Positions 34,421 to 45,736 of a stretch of 64,000 nt of DNA are shown one piece after another; positions within the stretch are counted from its first letter, which is position 1; each line of letters begins with the position of its first letter. The stretch comes from Endobacter medicaginis (GTDB lineage: Bacteria; Pseudomonadota; Alphaproteobacteria; Acetobacterales; Acetobacteraceae): contig NZ_JACHXV010000004.1 of the NCBI RefSeq assembly GCF_014192375.1, positions 1-64,000 on the forward strand, written 5' to 3'. Under the pieces are notes generated by a model. The model did no database searches. It saw only the letters and a program-made list of their open reading frames with translations, and had not been told where the DNA came from. Both the position numbers and the translations under genes were made by a program.

Positions 34421-35680
34421 ATGGCTAACCACTCCGACGCGACGATCCTCACCCCCGGGCAGGTGATCGACAAGATCGAGCGCGGCAGTCCGCAGTTCCG
34501 GCGTGTGACGCTGGGGCTTTTCCTCGCCGGGCTGTCGACCTTCACGCTGCTGTACTGTGTGCAGCCGCTGCTGCCGCTGTTCTCCACCCTGTTCGGAGTG
34601 ACGGCAACGAACAGTTCGCTCGCGCTGTCGCTGTCGACCGCGTCGCTGGCGATCTCGATCGTGCTGGCCTCGGTGCTGTCGGAGCGGTTCGGGCGCAAGC
34701 CGGTGATGGCGGTCTCGCTGGTCAGCGCGGCGGTCTGCCAACTCGCGGTCGCAGTGGCACCGGGCTGGCACACCCTGCTGGTCTTGCGCGCACTGGAGGG
34801 ATTATGTCTCGGCGGCACGCCGGCGGTGGCGATGGCCTATATCGCCGAGGAGGTCGGACCCGGCGCCCTGGCCTCGGTGATGGGGTTGTATATCGGCGGC
34901 AATGCGATCGGCGGCATGTCGGGGCGGCTGCTGACCGGGATCATCGTGGAGGCGTCGGACTGGCGGGTGGCAATGGGGGTGATCGGGGCGATCAGCCTCG
35001 CCGCGGCATTCGGTCTGATCGCGCTGCTGCCCGCCTCGCGGCATTTCCGCGCCCAGCCGGACATCAGGCCGCATTACCACCTCGCCGCCTGGACGATGCA
35101 TCTGCGCAATCCGCGCATGCGCTGGTACTACCTGATCGGCTTCCTGGTGATGGGGGCGTTCGTCACCATCTACAACTATACCGGCTACCGGCTGGAGCGG
35201 CCGCCCTATGCGCTCGGGCAGAGCGCGCAGGGTGCGATCTTTCTCGTCTACATCCTCGGCACGATGGCCTCGACCTGGTCGGGGCCGCTCGGCGACCGGT
35301 TCGGGCGGGCGAAGGTGCTCAATATCTCGGCGCTCATCGCGCTGGCGGGCGCGCTGCTGATGCTGGCCGCCCCCCTGCCCCTGATCATCGCCGGCGTGTC
35401 GCTGGTCACGATCGGCTTCTTCGGCGCGCATTCGGCGGCGAGTGCGGCGGTGGGACGGCTGGCCGAGAGCCACAAGGGGCACGCCTCGTCGCTGTATCTG
35501 CTGTTCTACTATCTGGGCTCCAGCGTGGTCGGCTCTGCGGGCGGGCTGTTCTGGGCGGAATTCGGCTGGCCCGGCGTGGTGGCGTTCGTGGCCACCGGAC
35601 TGATCGGGGTGTTCGCGATCGGGGCCTATCTGGCGCGCACGGCGCCGATGACGACGGCGCAGATGCTAGCGGCGCGGTAA
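34421..35680 (+). CDS. MFS transporter (YnfM/drug-efflux-like)
   Basis: A 419-residue major facilitator with twelve predicted helices. The loop 2-3 signature is ASVLSERFGRKPVMA, and a repeat after helix 8 is GPLGDRFGRAKVL. The first helix region (LFLAGLSTFTLLYCVQPLLPLFSTLF) and the LEGLCLGGTPAVAMAYIAEE segment resemble the YnfM/arabinose-efflux subgroup, often linked to drug or metabolite export. The substrate is unknown. The 87-base gap before it holds a short hairpin (TGGCCGT with ACGGCCA near 34388-34411). Confidence 0.88.
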   Translation: MANHSDATILTPGQVIDKIERGSPQFRRVTLGLFLAGLSTFTLLYCVQPLLPLFSTLFGVTATNSSLALSLSTASLAISIVLASVLSERFGRKPVMAVSLVSAAVCQLAVAVAPGWHTLLVLRALEGLCLGGTPAVAMAYIAEEVGPGALASVMGLYIGGNAIGGMSGRLLTGIIVEASDWRVAMGVIGAISLAAAFGLIALLPASRHFRAQPDIRPHYHLAAWTMHLRNPRMRWYYLIGFLVMGAFVTIYNYTGYRLERPPYALGQSAQGAIFLVYILGTMASTWSGPLGDRFGRAKVLNISALIALAGALLMLAAPLPLIIAGVSLVTIGFFGAHSAASAAVGRLAESHKGHASSLYLLFYYLGSSVVGSAGGLFWAEFGWPGVVAFVATGLIGVFAIGAYLARTAPMTTAQMLAAR

Positions 35681-35722
35681 AGGACCTCGGCGTCCTTACA
35701 TTTCCGAGGGCATTCAGTGACC

Positions 35723-36109
35723 ATGTACCAGCTCTGCATCGACTATCTGACTGCCTTGAACGAGGGCGACCTTGATGCTGTTCGCGCCCTGTTTGCCGAA
35801 GGCGCAAGCGTCGTGTCTCCACTCTACGGCAAGCGCCCGGCCCACGATTTCTATGCCGAGCTCTTCGCTGATACGAGCAGGTCGGACACGACATTGTTGA
35901 ACATTTTTGACACCTCCGAGGCATCACGGTCCGTGGCACTGCATTTCCGTTACCTATGGACCCTGGCTGATGGAACGTCGGCCTCATTCGAGTGTGTCGA
36001 CGTGTTCGAGCTGAATGTGGAACGGACGAAATTCGAGAAGCTGACGATCATTTACGATACGGCTCCGTTACGGCTGGATTTCGAAAGATCGAGCAACCGA
36101 ACAGCCTGA
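35723..36109 (+). CDS. NTF2-like (SnoaL-type) protein
   Basis: The 128-residue product folds as a cone-shaped NTF2-like domain judging from MYQLCIDYLTALNEGDLDAVRALFAEGASVVSPLYG, then YAELFADTSRSDTTLLNIF, VALHFRYLWTLADGTSASFECVDVFEL and the final strand KFEKLTIIYDTAPLR. Such proteins are small isomerases, hydrolases or binding proteins; no catalytic residue can be assigned. The ATG at 35723 is used; an in-frame GTG lies 6 bases upstream. The gene is visibly poorer in G+C than its neighbours and stands alone, which may indicate transfer. Confidence 0.72.
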   Translation: MYQLCIDYLTALNEGDLDAVRALFAEGASVVSPLYGKRPAHDFYAELFADTSRSDTTLLNIFDTSEASRSVALHFRYLWTLADGTSASFECVDVFELNVERTKFEKLTIIYDTAPLRLDFERSSNRTA

Positions 36110-36140
36110 CCGAATGACGAAGACCATCGCATGCCGGGGT

Positions 36141-36181
36141 CTGGGGCCTGCGGCCCCAGCGGGTGCAGGGCAGCGCCCTGC
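36141..36181. repeat. Two-hairpin intergenic repeat, copy B
   Basis: CTGGGGCC (36141-36148) pairs perfectly with GGCCCCAG (36152-36159), and GCAGGGC (36165-36171) pairs with GCCCTGC (36175-36181). The CGGGTGCAGGGC linker and GGGGCCTG string match copy A at 852-899. It sits between two convergent genes and ends one base before the MFS stop, so it probably acts as a bidirectional terminator. Confidence 0.65.
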
Positions 36182-36182
36182 G

Positions 36183-37484
36183 TCAGCCTGCCTCGATCCG
36201 GTCCAGTCGCCGTAGCGAGGGGAACAGCTTCATGCCCGCCGCACAGACCAGCAGGGTGCCGATGCCGCCGAGCAGGGCGGCGTTGACCGGGCCGATCAGG
36301 GCGGCGAGGGTGCCGCTTTCGAACTCGCCGAGTTGGTTGGAAGAGCCGATGAACAGCAGGTTCACCGCAGCCACCCTCCCGCGCATCTCGTCGGGGGTGC
36401 GGAGCTGGATCAGGGTGGAGCGGATCACCACGCTGACCACGTCGGCCGCACCGAGGATGGCGAGGGCGAACACCGAGACGGCGACCGAGGTGGAGAGCGC
36501 GAACACGATGGTGGCGACGCCGAACAGGGCCACCGCACCGAACATCTTCGGCCCCGCCCGCCCCGCGATCGGGTGGCGGGCGAGCCACAGGGCGACGCCG
36601 AGGGCGCCGATGGCGGGGGCCGCACGCAGCAGGCCCAGGCCGATCGGGCCGGCATGGAGGATGTCGCGCGCATAGACCGGCAGCAGCGCGGTCGCGCCGC
36701 CGAGCAGCACGGCGAACAGGTCGAGCGAGATCGCACCCAGGATCTCGGGGCGCTTGCGAAGGAAGGCGATGCCGCCGAACACGGCCGCGAGATCGGCGGC
36801 GGGGCGGTGCTCGCGGCGTGCCGGGCGGGGGATGGTGGACATCGCGACGGCGGCGGCGAGGAAGGCGCAGGCGACCGCGGCATAGGCGACGGACGCGCCG
36901 ACGCCGTAGAGCAGGCCGCCCAGGGCGGGGCCGATGATGGTGGCGGTCTGGAACAGCGACGAGGACAGGGCGGCGGCGCGGGAGAAGCGTTCGGGCGGGA
37001 CGAGGCCGGGGAGCAGCGCCTGCAGCGAGGGGCCCTCGAAGGTGCGTGCGGCGCCGAACACGGCCACCAGCGCGTAGATCGCGAGCGGGGTCAGCCAGCC
37101 CATCGCAGCACCGACCGCGAGTGTGGCCGCACCGGCCGCCTCGATGAGCTGGCAGATCATCGCGATCCGCCGCCGGTCGAAGCGGTCCACGGCATGGCCG
37201 GCGATGAACACCAGCGAGAACACCGGCAGGAATTGCGCAAGGCCCACCAGGCCGAGCGAGAGCGGGCGGCCGGTCAGCGCGTAGATCTCCCAGCCGACCG
37301 CCACCGCCTGCATCTGGGAAGCGAAGGCGGTGAGCGTGCGGGAGGTGAAGAAGGCGAGCAGGCGGCGGTCGTGCAGCAGCGGTGACGCGTCGTCGATCCG
37401 GGTGGCGGCGGTGTCGGTGGCGGCCTCGGCCGGCGCATCCTCGGGCGGTGGCTCGAGCCCCGGCCCGGTGGTGTCAACGGACAT
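36183..37484 (-). CDS. MFS transporter (EntS/MFS_3-like)
   Basis: A 433-residue major facilitator with about 12 membrane helices after a 40-residue acidic N-terminal extension. LLAFFTSRTLTAFASQMQAVAVGWEIYALTG, then GHAVDRFDRRRIAMICQ and FGAARTFEGPSLQALLPGLVPPERFSRAAALSSS, match the MFS_3 group that includes the enterobactin exporter EntS and macrolide exporters. The substrate is unknown. Its start lies 11 bases inside the 3' end of thiL, suggesting coupling to the nusB-thiL transcript. Confidence 0.88.
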   Translation of the reverse strand: MSVDTTGPGLEPPPEDAPAEAATDTAATRIDDASPLLHDRRLLAFFTSRTLTAFASQMQAVAVGWEIYALTGRPLSLGLVGLAQFLPVFSLVFIAGHAVDRFDRRRIAMICQLIEAAGAATLAVGAAMGWLTPLAIYALVAVFGAARTFEGPSLQALLPGLVPPERFSRAAALSSSLFQTATIIGPALGGLLYGVGASVAYAAVACAFLAAAVAMSTIPRPARREHRPAADLAAVFGGIAFLRKRPEILGAISLDLFAVLLGGATALLPVYARDILHAGPIGLGLLRAAPAIGALGVALWLARHPIAGRAGPKMFGAVALFGVATIVFALSTSVAVSVFALAILGAADVVSVVIRSTLIQLRTPDEMRGRVAAVNLLFIGSSNQLGEFESGTLAALIGPVNAALLGGIGTLLVCAAGMKLFPSLRRLDRIEAG

Positions 37485-38412
37485 GGCTCCATCCCTTCCG
37501 TTCGAAAATCATCTCGTCGCCCCGTGCGTCGCGCACCCGCACGCCCACGCCCGGCAGGAAGCGGCCGATGCGGGTGAAGGGGATGGCGGTGCGGGCGGCC
37601 TCGTCGCGCAGGGCGGCGTCGTGTTCCGGCGGCACGGCGAGCAGCAGCTCGTAGTCGTCGCCGCCGGTCAGGCACTCTGCGAGCGCGTCGGCGGCGCGCG
37701 CAGGCGCGGACAGCGGCACGCTGGCGGCCGCGATCTCGACGGCGAGGCCGGATTCGCGGGCGAGATGGCCCGCGTCTTGCACCAGCCCGTCGGAGACGTC
37801 CATCGCGGCATGGGCGATGCCGGCGAGATGCAGGCCGAGACGCGGTTCGGGGAGCAGGTAGCGGCGGGCGAGATGGGGATGCGCACCGTCGCGCAGGCCG
37901 AGGGCGGCGTCGCCGATAGTGCCGCTGACCCACAGCGCGTCCCCTGCCCGCGCGCCGTTGCGGCGCAGCGCGGTGCCCGGGGCGAGATGGCCGAGGATGG
38001 TGATCGAGACGACGAGCTGGGCGCTGCCGGCGGTGGTGTCACCGCCGAGCAGGGTCAGGCCGAACTGTCGCTGGTCATGGGCGAGGCCGGCGGCGAAGGC
38101 GGCGAAGAAGGCGTCGTCGCGCGTGGGCGGGATGGCGAGCGTGAGCAGGTAGCCGAGCGGGTCGGCGCCCATCGCGGCGAGGTCGGAGAGGTTGGTGCGC
38201 AGGACCTTGCGGGCGATGAGATCGGGCGGGTCGCCGGCGCGGAAATGCACGCCCTCGATCGCGGCGTCGGCCGAGACCACCAGCTCGCGGCCCGGCGGCG
38301 GGATGAGCACGGCGGCGTCGTCGCGCAGGTCGAGTGCGGCCGGGCCGGCGAGGGAGAGGAAATGCCGCGCGATGAAGCCGAATTCGGCGGGAAGATCGCG
38401 GTCGGTGCTCAG
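37474..38412 (-). CDS. thiL: Thiamine-monophosphate kinase (apparent CTG start)
   Basis: An ATP-dependent kinase making thiamine diphosphate from thiamine monophosphate. As drawn it has 312 residues. The N-terminus EFGFIARHFLSLAGPAALDLRDDAAVL is clearly ThiL-like and contains the Mg-binding DDAAV, but no ATG, GTG or TTG precedes it in frame; the first is a GTG at 38310, which would remove these conserved residues. A CTG at 38412, overlapping the nusB stop (CTGA), gives the expected length. Further motifs: VSADAAIEGVHFR, LGGDTTAG, MDVSDGLVQDAGHLA and LTGGDDYELLLAV. It overlaps the MFS gene downstream by 11 bases. Confidence 0.88.
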   Translation of the reverse strand: MSTDRDLPAEFGFIARHFLSLAGPAALDLRDDAAVLIPPPGRELVVSADAAIEGVHFRAGDPPDLIARKVLRTNLSDLAAMGADPLGYLLTLAIPPTRDDAFFAAFAAGLAHDQRQFGLTLLGGDTTAGSAQLVVSITILGHLAPGTALRRNGARAGDALWVSGTIGDAALGLRDGAHPHLARRYLLPEPRLGLHLAGIAHAAMDVSDGLVQDAGHLARESGLAVEIAAASVPLSAPARAADALAECLTGGDDYELLLAVPPEHDAALRDEAARTAIPFTRIGRFLPGVGVRVRDARGDEMIFERKGWSHVR

Positions 38413-38912
38413 GCGGCGAACTCGTCGGGGCGCAGCTCGCGACCCAGGCGGTCGAGCAGGCCGTTGGCCATGCGCGGCTCGTCGCCGGAGAAGAAGCCGT
38501 AGGCGACGTCGAGATACTCGTTGATCACGACGCGCGCCGGCGGGCCGTCGGCCATGCCGAGCTCGGCCGACGCGGCGCGCAGTAGAGCGCGCAGCACGGG
38601 GTCGAGCCTCGCGAGCGGCCAGTCCTCGGGCAGGGCGTTGGCGAGCCGCGGGTCGATGCTGTCCTGCTGGAGGGCGGCGGTGCGCACGATGCGGGCGAAC
38701 AGGGTGACGTCGGCGTCGGGCACCCTGCCCTCCTCGTAGCCACCGGTGCCGGGCAGCTCGCCGAGACGGTGGCGGATGAACTGCTCGATCACCGCCTCGG
38801 GGGCTTCGGTCGCGTGCTCGGATTGGAACAGCGCCTGCACGGCGGCGACGCGGGCGGCGGTGCGCGGGCGGGTGGTGGGGGGCTTGCGGGTCTTACCGGG
38901 GGTGTCGTTCAT
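38409..38912 (-). CDS. nusB: Transcription antitermination factor NusB
   Basis: A 167-residue helical RNA-binding protein that with NusE/S10 promotes rRNA antitermination. Signatures: RTAARVAAVQALFQSEHA near residues 17-34, DPRLANALPEDWPLARLDPVLRALLRAASAEL, and PPARVVINEYLDVAYGFFSGDEPRMANGLLDRLGRELR, the conserved C-terminal block. Length is typical. It lies 10 bases from nrdR; the riboflavin genes usually found between them in alphaproteobacteria are absent. Confidence 0.96.
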   Translation of the reverse strand: MNDTPGKTRKPPTTRPRTAARVAAVQALFQSEHATEAPEAVIEQFIRHRLGELPGTGGYEEGRVPDADVTLFARIVRTAALQQDSIDPRLANALPEDWPLARLDPVLRALLRAASAELGMADGPPARVVINEYLDVAYGFFSGDEPRMANGLLDRLGRELRPDEFAA

Positions 38913-38922
38913 GGCGGGGGCT

Positions 38923-39441
38923 TCATCGCGCCTTTGCCCGCGCGCGTCCAGAGACCGGCGGTTCGAGATCGAGCCTCGGCTGCTCCAGGCCGGCGCCGGT
39001 CAATGAGCCGAGGATCGCCTCGAAATCGGAGATCTCGCGGAAGTCCTTGTAGACACTGGCAAAACGCACATAGGCGACGGAATCGACCTCGCGCAGCGTA
39101 TCCATCACCTCGGCGCCGAGTTGCGTGGTGGGAATATCTGCTTCCGCGGAGGCTTCGAGCTTGCGCACGATGCTGCTGACGATGCGTTCGAGACGCTCGG
39201 CATCGACGGGGCGCTTGTTGAGCGCGATGCGGATCGAGCGCGCCAGTTTCTCGCGGTCGAACGGCTCACGGCGGCCGTCGGACTTGACGACCACCAGCTC
39301 GCGGAGCTGCACGCGCTCGATGGTGGAGAAGCGCTGCCCGCAGCTCGGGCAGAAGCGACGCCTGCGGATGGCCGCCTGTTCCTCGGTCGGGCGGCTGTCC
39401 TTCACCTGGGTGTCGTCATGGCCGCAGAACGGGCAGCGCAT
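38923..39441 (-). CDS. nrdR: Transcriptional repressor NrdR
   Basis: A 172-residue nucleotide-sensing repressor of ribonucleotide reductase genes. The N-terminal zinc ribbon is [11 protein letters not shown] with [10 protein letters not shown] (Cys3, Cys6, Cys31, Cys34). The ATP-cone follows ([21 protein letters not shown] to [23 protein letters not shown]). The C-terminal tail beyond about residue 150 is longer than in short family members. It follows glyA by 18 bases on the same strand. Confidence 0.97.
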   Translation of the reverse strand: MRCPFCGHDDTQVKDSRPTEEQAAIRRRRFCPSCGQRFSTIERVQLRELVVVKSDGRREPFDREKLARSIRIALNKRPVDAERLERIVSSIVRKLEASAEADIPTTQLGAEVMDTLREVDSVAYVRFASVYKDFREISDFEAILGSLTGAGLEQPRLDLEPPVSGRARAKAR

Positions 39442-39459
39442 CTGGCGCGGGGCGCTCCC

Positions 39460-40761
39460 TCAGCGACTGTAGATCGGGAAGCGGGCGCACAGCGCGCGTA
39501 CGCGCTCGTGCACGGCGGCCTCGACGGCCTCGTTGCCGTTGTTGTTGGAGCCGGAGAGCCCTTCGAGCACCTCGTCGATCATCAGCCCGACCTCACGGAA
39601 CTCCTCCGTGCCGAAGCCGCGCGCGGTGGCGGCCGGGGAGCCGAGACGGATGCCCGAGGTGATGGCGGGCTTCTCGGGGTCGTAGGGGATGGCGTTCTTG
39701 TTGGCGGTGATGCCGGCCCGTTCGAGTGCGGCCTCGGCGATCTTGCCGGTGACGCGCTTGGGCCGGAGATCGACCAGCAGCAGATGCGAATCCGTTCCGC
39801 CGGTAACGATGTCGAGGCCGCGCTCGACGAGGGTCGCGGCCAGCGTGCGGGCGTTGTCGAGCACCGCCTTCTGGTAGGTGCGGAACTCGGGGCGCAGCGC
39901 CTCGCCGAACGCCACCGCCTTGCCGGCGATGACATGCATCAGCGGGCCGCCCTGCAGGCCGGGGAACACTGCCGAGTTGATCTTCTTGGCGATCGCCTCG
40001 TCATTGGTCAGCACCATCCCGCCCCTCGGACCGCGCAGGGTCTTGTGGGTGGTGGTGGTGGTGACGTGGGCGTGCGGGACCGGGCTGGGGTAGAGACCGG
40101 CGGCGACCAGGCCGGCGAAATGGGCCATGTCGACCATGAAATACGCACCCACCTCGTCGGCGACCGCGCGGATACGGGGGAAGTCGATCACGCGCGGATA
40201 GGCGGAGCCGCCGGCGATGATGAGTTTCGGGCGGTGCTCGCGGGCTAGACGCTCGAGCTCCTCGTAATCGAGCAGCCCGTCCTCGCGGCGCACGCCATAC
40301 TGCACGGCGTTGAACCACTTGCCGGAGAGATTCGGCGCCGCCCCGTGAGTGAGATGGCCGCCGGAGGCGAGGCTCATGCCCAGGATGGTGTCGCCGGCGT
40401 TGATGAGCGCAAGGAACACCGACTGGTTGGCCTGCGCACCGGAATGGGGCTGCACGTTGGCGAAGCCGGCGCCGAAGATCTGTTTGGCGCGATCGATGGC
40501 GAGCTGTTCGACCACATCGACCTCGACGCAGCCACCATAATAGCGGCGGCCGGGATAACCCTCGGCGTACTTGTTGGTCAGCACCGAGCCCTGGGCCTCG
40601 AGGACGGCGCGGCTGACGATATTCTCGGACGCGATCAGCTCGATGCCGTCCTGCTGGCGGGTCAGCTCGGCGTCGAGTGCGGCGCGGACGGCCGGGTCGA
40701 CTTCGGCAAGCGGAGCCTCGAAGAAGCGCTGCAGGCTGATGGGGGCGGTCTGCTCGTTCAC
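39460..40761 (-). CDS. glyA: Serine hydroxymethyltransferase
   Basis: A 433-residue PLP enzyme that interconverts serine and glycine with transfer of a one-carbon unit to tetrahydrofolate. Conserved: [73 protein letters not shown], and the PLP-lysine block [16 protein letters not shown]. The GTG at 40761 gives the normal length; an ATG at 40914 would add 51 unrelated residues. It heads the glyA-nrdR-nusB-thiL group. Confidence 0.96.
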   Translation of the reverse strand: MNEQTAPISLQRFFEAPLAEVDPAVRAALDAELTRQQDGIELIASENIVSRAVLEAQGSVLTNKYAEGYPGRRYYGGCVEVDVVEQLAIDRAKQIFGAGFANVQPHSGAQANQSVFLALINAGDTILGMSLASGGHLTHGAAPNLSGKWFNAVQYGVRREDGLLDYEELERLAREHRPKLIIAGGSAYPRVIDFPRIRAVADEVGAYFMVDMAHFAGLVAAGLYPSPVPHAHVTTTTTHKTLRGPRGGMVLTNDEAIAKKINSAVFPGLQGGPLMHVIAGKAVAFGEALRPEFRTYQKAVLDNARTLAATLVERGLDIVTGGTDSHLLLVDLRPKRVTGKIAEAALERAGITANKNAIPYDPEKPAITSGIRLGSPAATARGFGTEEFREVGLMIDEVLEGLSGSNNNGNEAVEAAVHERVRALCARFPIYSR

Positions 40762-40965
40762 GTGGGTCGGGTCCTGGGTCGGTGGAGTGCGGGAGGCCGG
40801 CTCGTTGTGGACTACGCCGGCCGCTGATGGTGGGCGACTTGATATGCCGTGATCGCGGGTGCGGTTGAGTGTTTCGCATCGCGGCGACGGTTTGGCGAGC
40901 GCTTTTGCATCCATCGCAGGGGTGCCGCACGGCGTGGCGCGCCCGGACCCGACACACGACCGGGA

Positions 40966-41376
40966 CTATGACGGACTTCCGCGACAGACGTCCTTGGGGC
41001 GGATCGGGGTCGGTGTGGTCACCTCGACGAAATAGCCGCCCTTGGCGCGGAAGTAGAACGACCACGCGCCATGCGTGACATGCGGCGGCGTCTGCGTCGT
41101 CCAGCCGTCTGCGCACAGACGCGCATACAGGGCATCGACGGCATCACGCGATGGCAGGATGAAGCCGACATGCAGGATGTCGAACTGCGCGGGATAATCG
41201 AATCCGTCGAGCCTGCGTTCGAAGTGATTGACGATCAGCACCAGCCCGTCGTCGTCCTGCATGACGGCCATCACGCTGCCGCGGACGACGAGCGTTCGCA
41301 GGCCGAAATAGCCTTCGAACATCGCCCGATCGCCGTCGATGTCGTGACTGTAGAGGTTGACGTGGTTCAGCTTCAT
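40966..41376 (-). CDS. VOC (glyoxalase/bleomycin-resistance) family protein
   Basis: A 136-residue protein with two beta-alpha-beta-beta-beta units: MKLNHVNLYSHDIDGDRAMFEGYFGLRT, then LHVGFILPSRDAVDALYARLCADG and GAWSFYFRAKGGYFVEVTTP. The metal-ligand positions of the superfamily appear as His5, His69 and Glu117-type residues, so it may bind a divalent metal. Substrate unknown. It stands alone between glyA (204-base gap) and the permease, both divergent or separate. Confidence 0.8.
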   Translation of the reverse strand: MKLNHVNLYSHDIDGDRAMFEGYFGLRTLVVRGSVMAVMQDDDGLVLIVNHFERRLDGFDYPAQFDILHVGFILPSRDAVDALYARLCADGWTTQTPPHVTHGAWSFYFRAKGGYFVEVTTPTPIRPKDVCRGSPS

Positions 41377-41741
41377 GGTCGTCGCAGTCCGCTTGTGGGA
41401 CGGACACAGGCCGATCGACGTCCGGATGACAGCCGACCGCCACCGAGCGAGAGGTCGCCCTCGCCCTGTGTCCGGCCATGGCCAGGAGCAGTGTCGTCCA
41501 CCGCTCGAGCGTGACTGTCTCCGGGGAGACCGCGGGTTGTCACCATACCCGCATCGCTGTCTTTTCAGGCGATCGCTAGCTTAGAAGCAGCAGCTGACAC
41601 GTCAAGCGGCGCGCGGTTCCGGCCGGGGCTCGGCCGGAAGCGAATATCGGCATTGCGAGATCGTCATGGCGGCGTCATCGTCTGGCCGGCAGACGACGCA
41701 TGGCCAGCGCCGCCCAAAGGACGAAAGAGCCCATCGCGACC
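41377..41741. other. Intergenic region between the VOC gene and the permease gene
   Basis: This 365-base stretch has no convincing reading frame. It must hold the divergent promoters of the two flanking genes. I note a short hairpin, GTCTCC with GGAGAC around 41517-41530, and GCGATCGC near 41569, but no clear promoter, riboswitch or RNA gene. Confidence 0.5.
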
Positions 41742-43179
41742 ATGAGCAGCACCACGCTCCCCTCCCCCTCGCTGTTCCGCCGGCGGTCGGTGGCGAGTCT
41801 CACGCGGGAGGACGGGGCACATGCGCTGGCGCGTCGGCTGGGACCGTTCCAGCTCATCCTGCTCGGGGTGGGCTGCACGATCGGCGCGGGGCTGTTCTCG
41901 CTGACCGGGCTGGCCGCGGCCGACGATGCCGGGCCGGCGGTGGTGATCGCCTATCTGATCGCGGCCACCGGATGCGTGTTCGCCGGGCTCTGCTATTCCG
42001 AGATGGCGAGCATGATCCCGGTGGCGGGCAGTGCCTATACCTATGCCTATGCCTCACTGGGTGAGATCGTCGCCTGGATCATCGGCTGGGACCTGATCCT
42101 GGAATACGCGGTGGCGGCCTCGACGGTGGCGGTGTCGTGGTCGGGCTATGTGAACGTGCTGCTGGAGACGTTCGGCGTGCATCTGCCGCCGCGACTGCTG
42201 GCCTCGCCATTCGAGACGGTCACGCCGGCCGGGGGCGGGCATGCACATGGGCTGGTGAACCTGCCGGCCGCGCTGGCGATCGTGGGCGTGTCGCTGCTGC
42301 TGATCCGTGGCATCAGCCAGTCGGCAAAGGTCAATGCGGCGATCGTCGCGATCAAGCTGGCGGTAATCCTCGCCGTGGTGTGTTTCGGGTTGCCCTACAC
42401 GAAGGCGGCGAACTGGCACCCCTTCATTCCGGCCAATACCGGCCATTTCGGCGAATTCGGGTGGTCAGGGATCATCCGCGCGGCGGGGATGCTGTTCTTC
42501 GCCTATATCGGCTTCGATGCGGTCTCGACGGCGGCCCAGGAGAGCCGCAATCCGGGGCGCGACATGCCGATCGGGCTGATCGGGAGTCTCGCGCTCTGCA
42601 CCATCGCCTATGTGGTATTCGCCTTCGTGCTGACCGGGCTGGTGAACTACCGCACCATGCATGGCGATCCGGCACCGGTGGCCACTGCGATCGACCAGAC
42701 GCCGTTCGAGTTCCTGCACCTGCTGGTCAAGATCGGCATCGTGTGCGGTTTCACCTCGGTGTTGCTGGTGCTGCTCCTGGGGCAGTCGCGCATCCTGTAT
42801 GCGATGGCGCGCGACGGGCTGCTGCCGCGCTTCTTCTCCGACGTGCATCCGCGGTTTCGCACGCCGTGGCGGTCGAACCTGCTGGTGATGGTGATTTCGG
42901 CGGCGATCGCGGCATTCTTTCCGCTCGGCGAACTCGGGTCGATGGCCTCGATCGGTACGCTGTTCGCATTCGTGGTGGTGTGCGCGGGCGTGCTCGCGCT
43001 GCGGCGCATCGATCCCGCGCGTGAGCGGCGCTTCCGGGTGCCGTTCGGGCCGGTGATCCCGGTCTGCGGCATCGTGTTCTGTTTGGGGCTGATGGCCTCG
43101 CTCGGGCGCGATACCTGGATCCGGCTGGTGGTGTGGCTCGCGGTCGGACTGGTGATCTATTTCGCCTACGGACGGCGGC

Positions 43180-43196
<17 letters not shown>
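41742..43196 (+). CDS. APC-family amino acid permease
   Basis: The 484-residue transporter has 12 predicted membrane helices. The first helix carries the unwound APC signature LILLGVGCTIGAGLFSLTG, followed by CYSEMASMIPVAGSAYTYAYASLGEIVAWIIGWDLILEYAV and FFAYIGFDAVSTAAQESRNPGRDMPIGL, the cationic-amino-acid-transporter-like block (YhdG/CAT type). It imports an amino acid, probably cationic or a broad range, by proton symport. The ATG at 41742 is preferred; an ATG at 41700 would add 14 residues. It overlaps the glycerophosphodiesterase gene by 17 bases. Confidence 0.9.
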
Positions 43197-45097
<1,901 letters not shown>

Positions 45098-45106
45098 CGC
45101 GTCATC

Positions 45107-45130
45107 AAATTGCCGCGGAGCGGCAATTTT
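45107..45130 (+). terminator. Rho-independent terminator of hemB
   Basis: AAATTGCCGC (45107-45116) and GCGGCAATTT (45120-45129) form a perfect 10-bp stem with loop GGA, ending in TTTT. The stem's A/T base supplies a U-rich end on both strands. It lies 9 bases after the hemB stop codon. Confidence 0.85.
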
Positions 45131-45175
45131 CGTGCGAAATCAGGCGGTATCGGGTATCATCGGTTGAACTTCGCG

Positions 45176-45736
45176 ATGGGAGTCGGACCTGTGCAGTCAG
45201 GGGACGCTTATGGTTCGGGGTATGGCGGCGGGTTCGTTGCCGGGCGCATCTCGCCGCACGATCCGCTGACGGGCTCGCCGCAGATGCGCATCGATGCGGC
45301 GGCGTCGGGCGTACTGCCGGCGCGGATCGTGGCGTGGTGTCTCGATGCCGTGTTCATCACCCTGATCGCCGGTGCGGTGGCCCTGCTCGTCGGCGCGCTG
45401 ACGCTGGCGAGTTTCGGCCTGCTGCACGGGCTGTTCGCGCTGCTGGGCATGATCCCGTTCCTCTATTCGTGGCTGTTCGTGGGCTCCTCGCTGGCAGCGA
45501 CGCCGGGCCAGGCGATCTGCGGGCTGGGCTTGCGTGACAACCGCACGCTGGGGCGGCCGGGCATGGCGGCGGCCCTGCTGTGGACGATTGGCTATGCGGT
45601 GACGATGATTCTCGGCGCGTTCCTGCTGCTGTTCGCGCTGATCACGAAGCGGCACCGTACGCTGCATGACCTTGTTTCGGGGCTGGTGATGGTGCGCGTC
45701 GGCACCCTCCCCGGCGCGACGTTCGGCGCCGCATGA
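45176..45736 (+). CDS. RDD-family membrane protein
   Basis: A 186-residue protein with a Gly-rich cytoplasmic start and an RDD domain: ARIVAWCLDAVFITLIAGAVALLVG (Arg and Asp of the RDD signature), ALLGMIPFLYSWLFVGSSLAATPGQAICGLGL, LLWTIGYAVTMILGAFLLLFALITKRHRTLHDLVSGLVMVR. Three or four membrane helices are predicted. Function in the family is mostly unknown; ion transport has been suggested for some members. The ATG at 45176 is used, but a GTG at 45191 has a better placed GGGAG. It overlaps bpt by 4 bases. Confidence 0.85.
   Translation: MGVGPVQSGDAYGSGYGGGFVAGRISPHDPLTGSPQMRIDAAASGVLPARIVAWCLDAVFITLIAGAVALLVGALTLASFGLLHGLFALLGMIPFLYSWLFVGSSLAATPGQAICGLGLRDNRTLGRPGMAAALLWTIGYAVTMILGAFLLLFALITKRHRTLHDLVSGLVMVRVGTLPGATFGAA

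Noticed and set aside
40762-40965. Possible glycine or SAM riboswitch upstream of glyA
   Set aside because: No conserved riboswitch core could be recognised in the 204-base gap; only G/C-rich sequence without consistent pairing.
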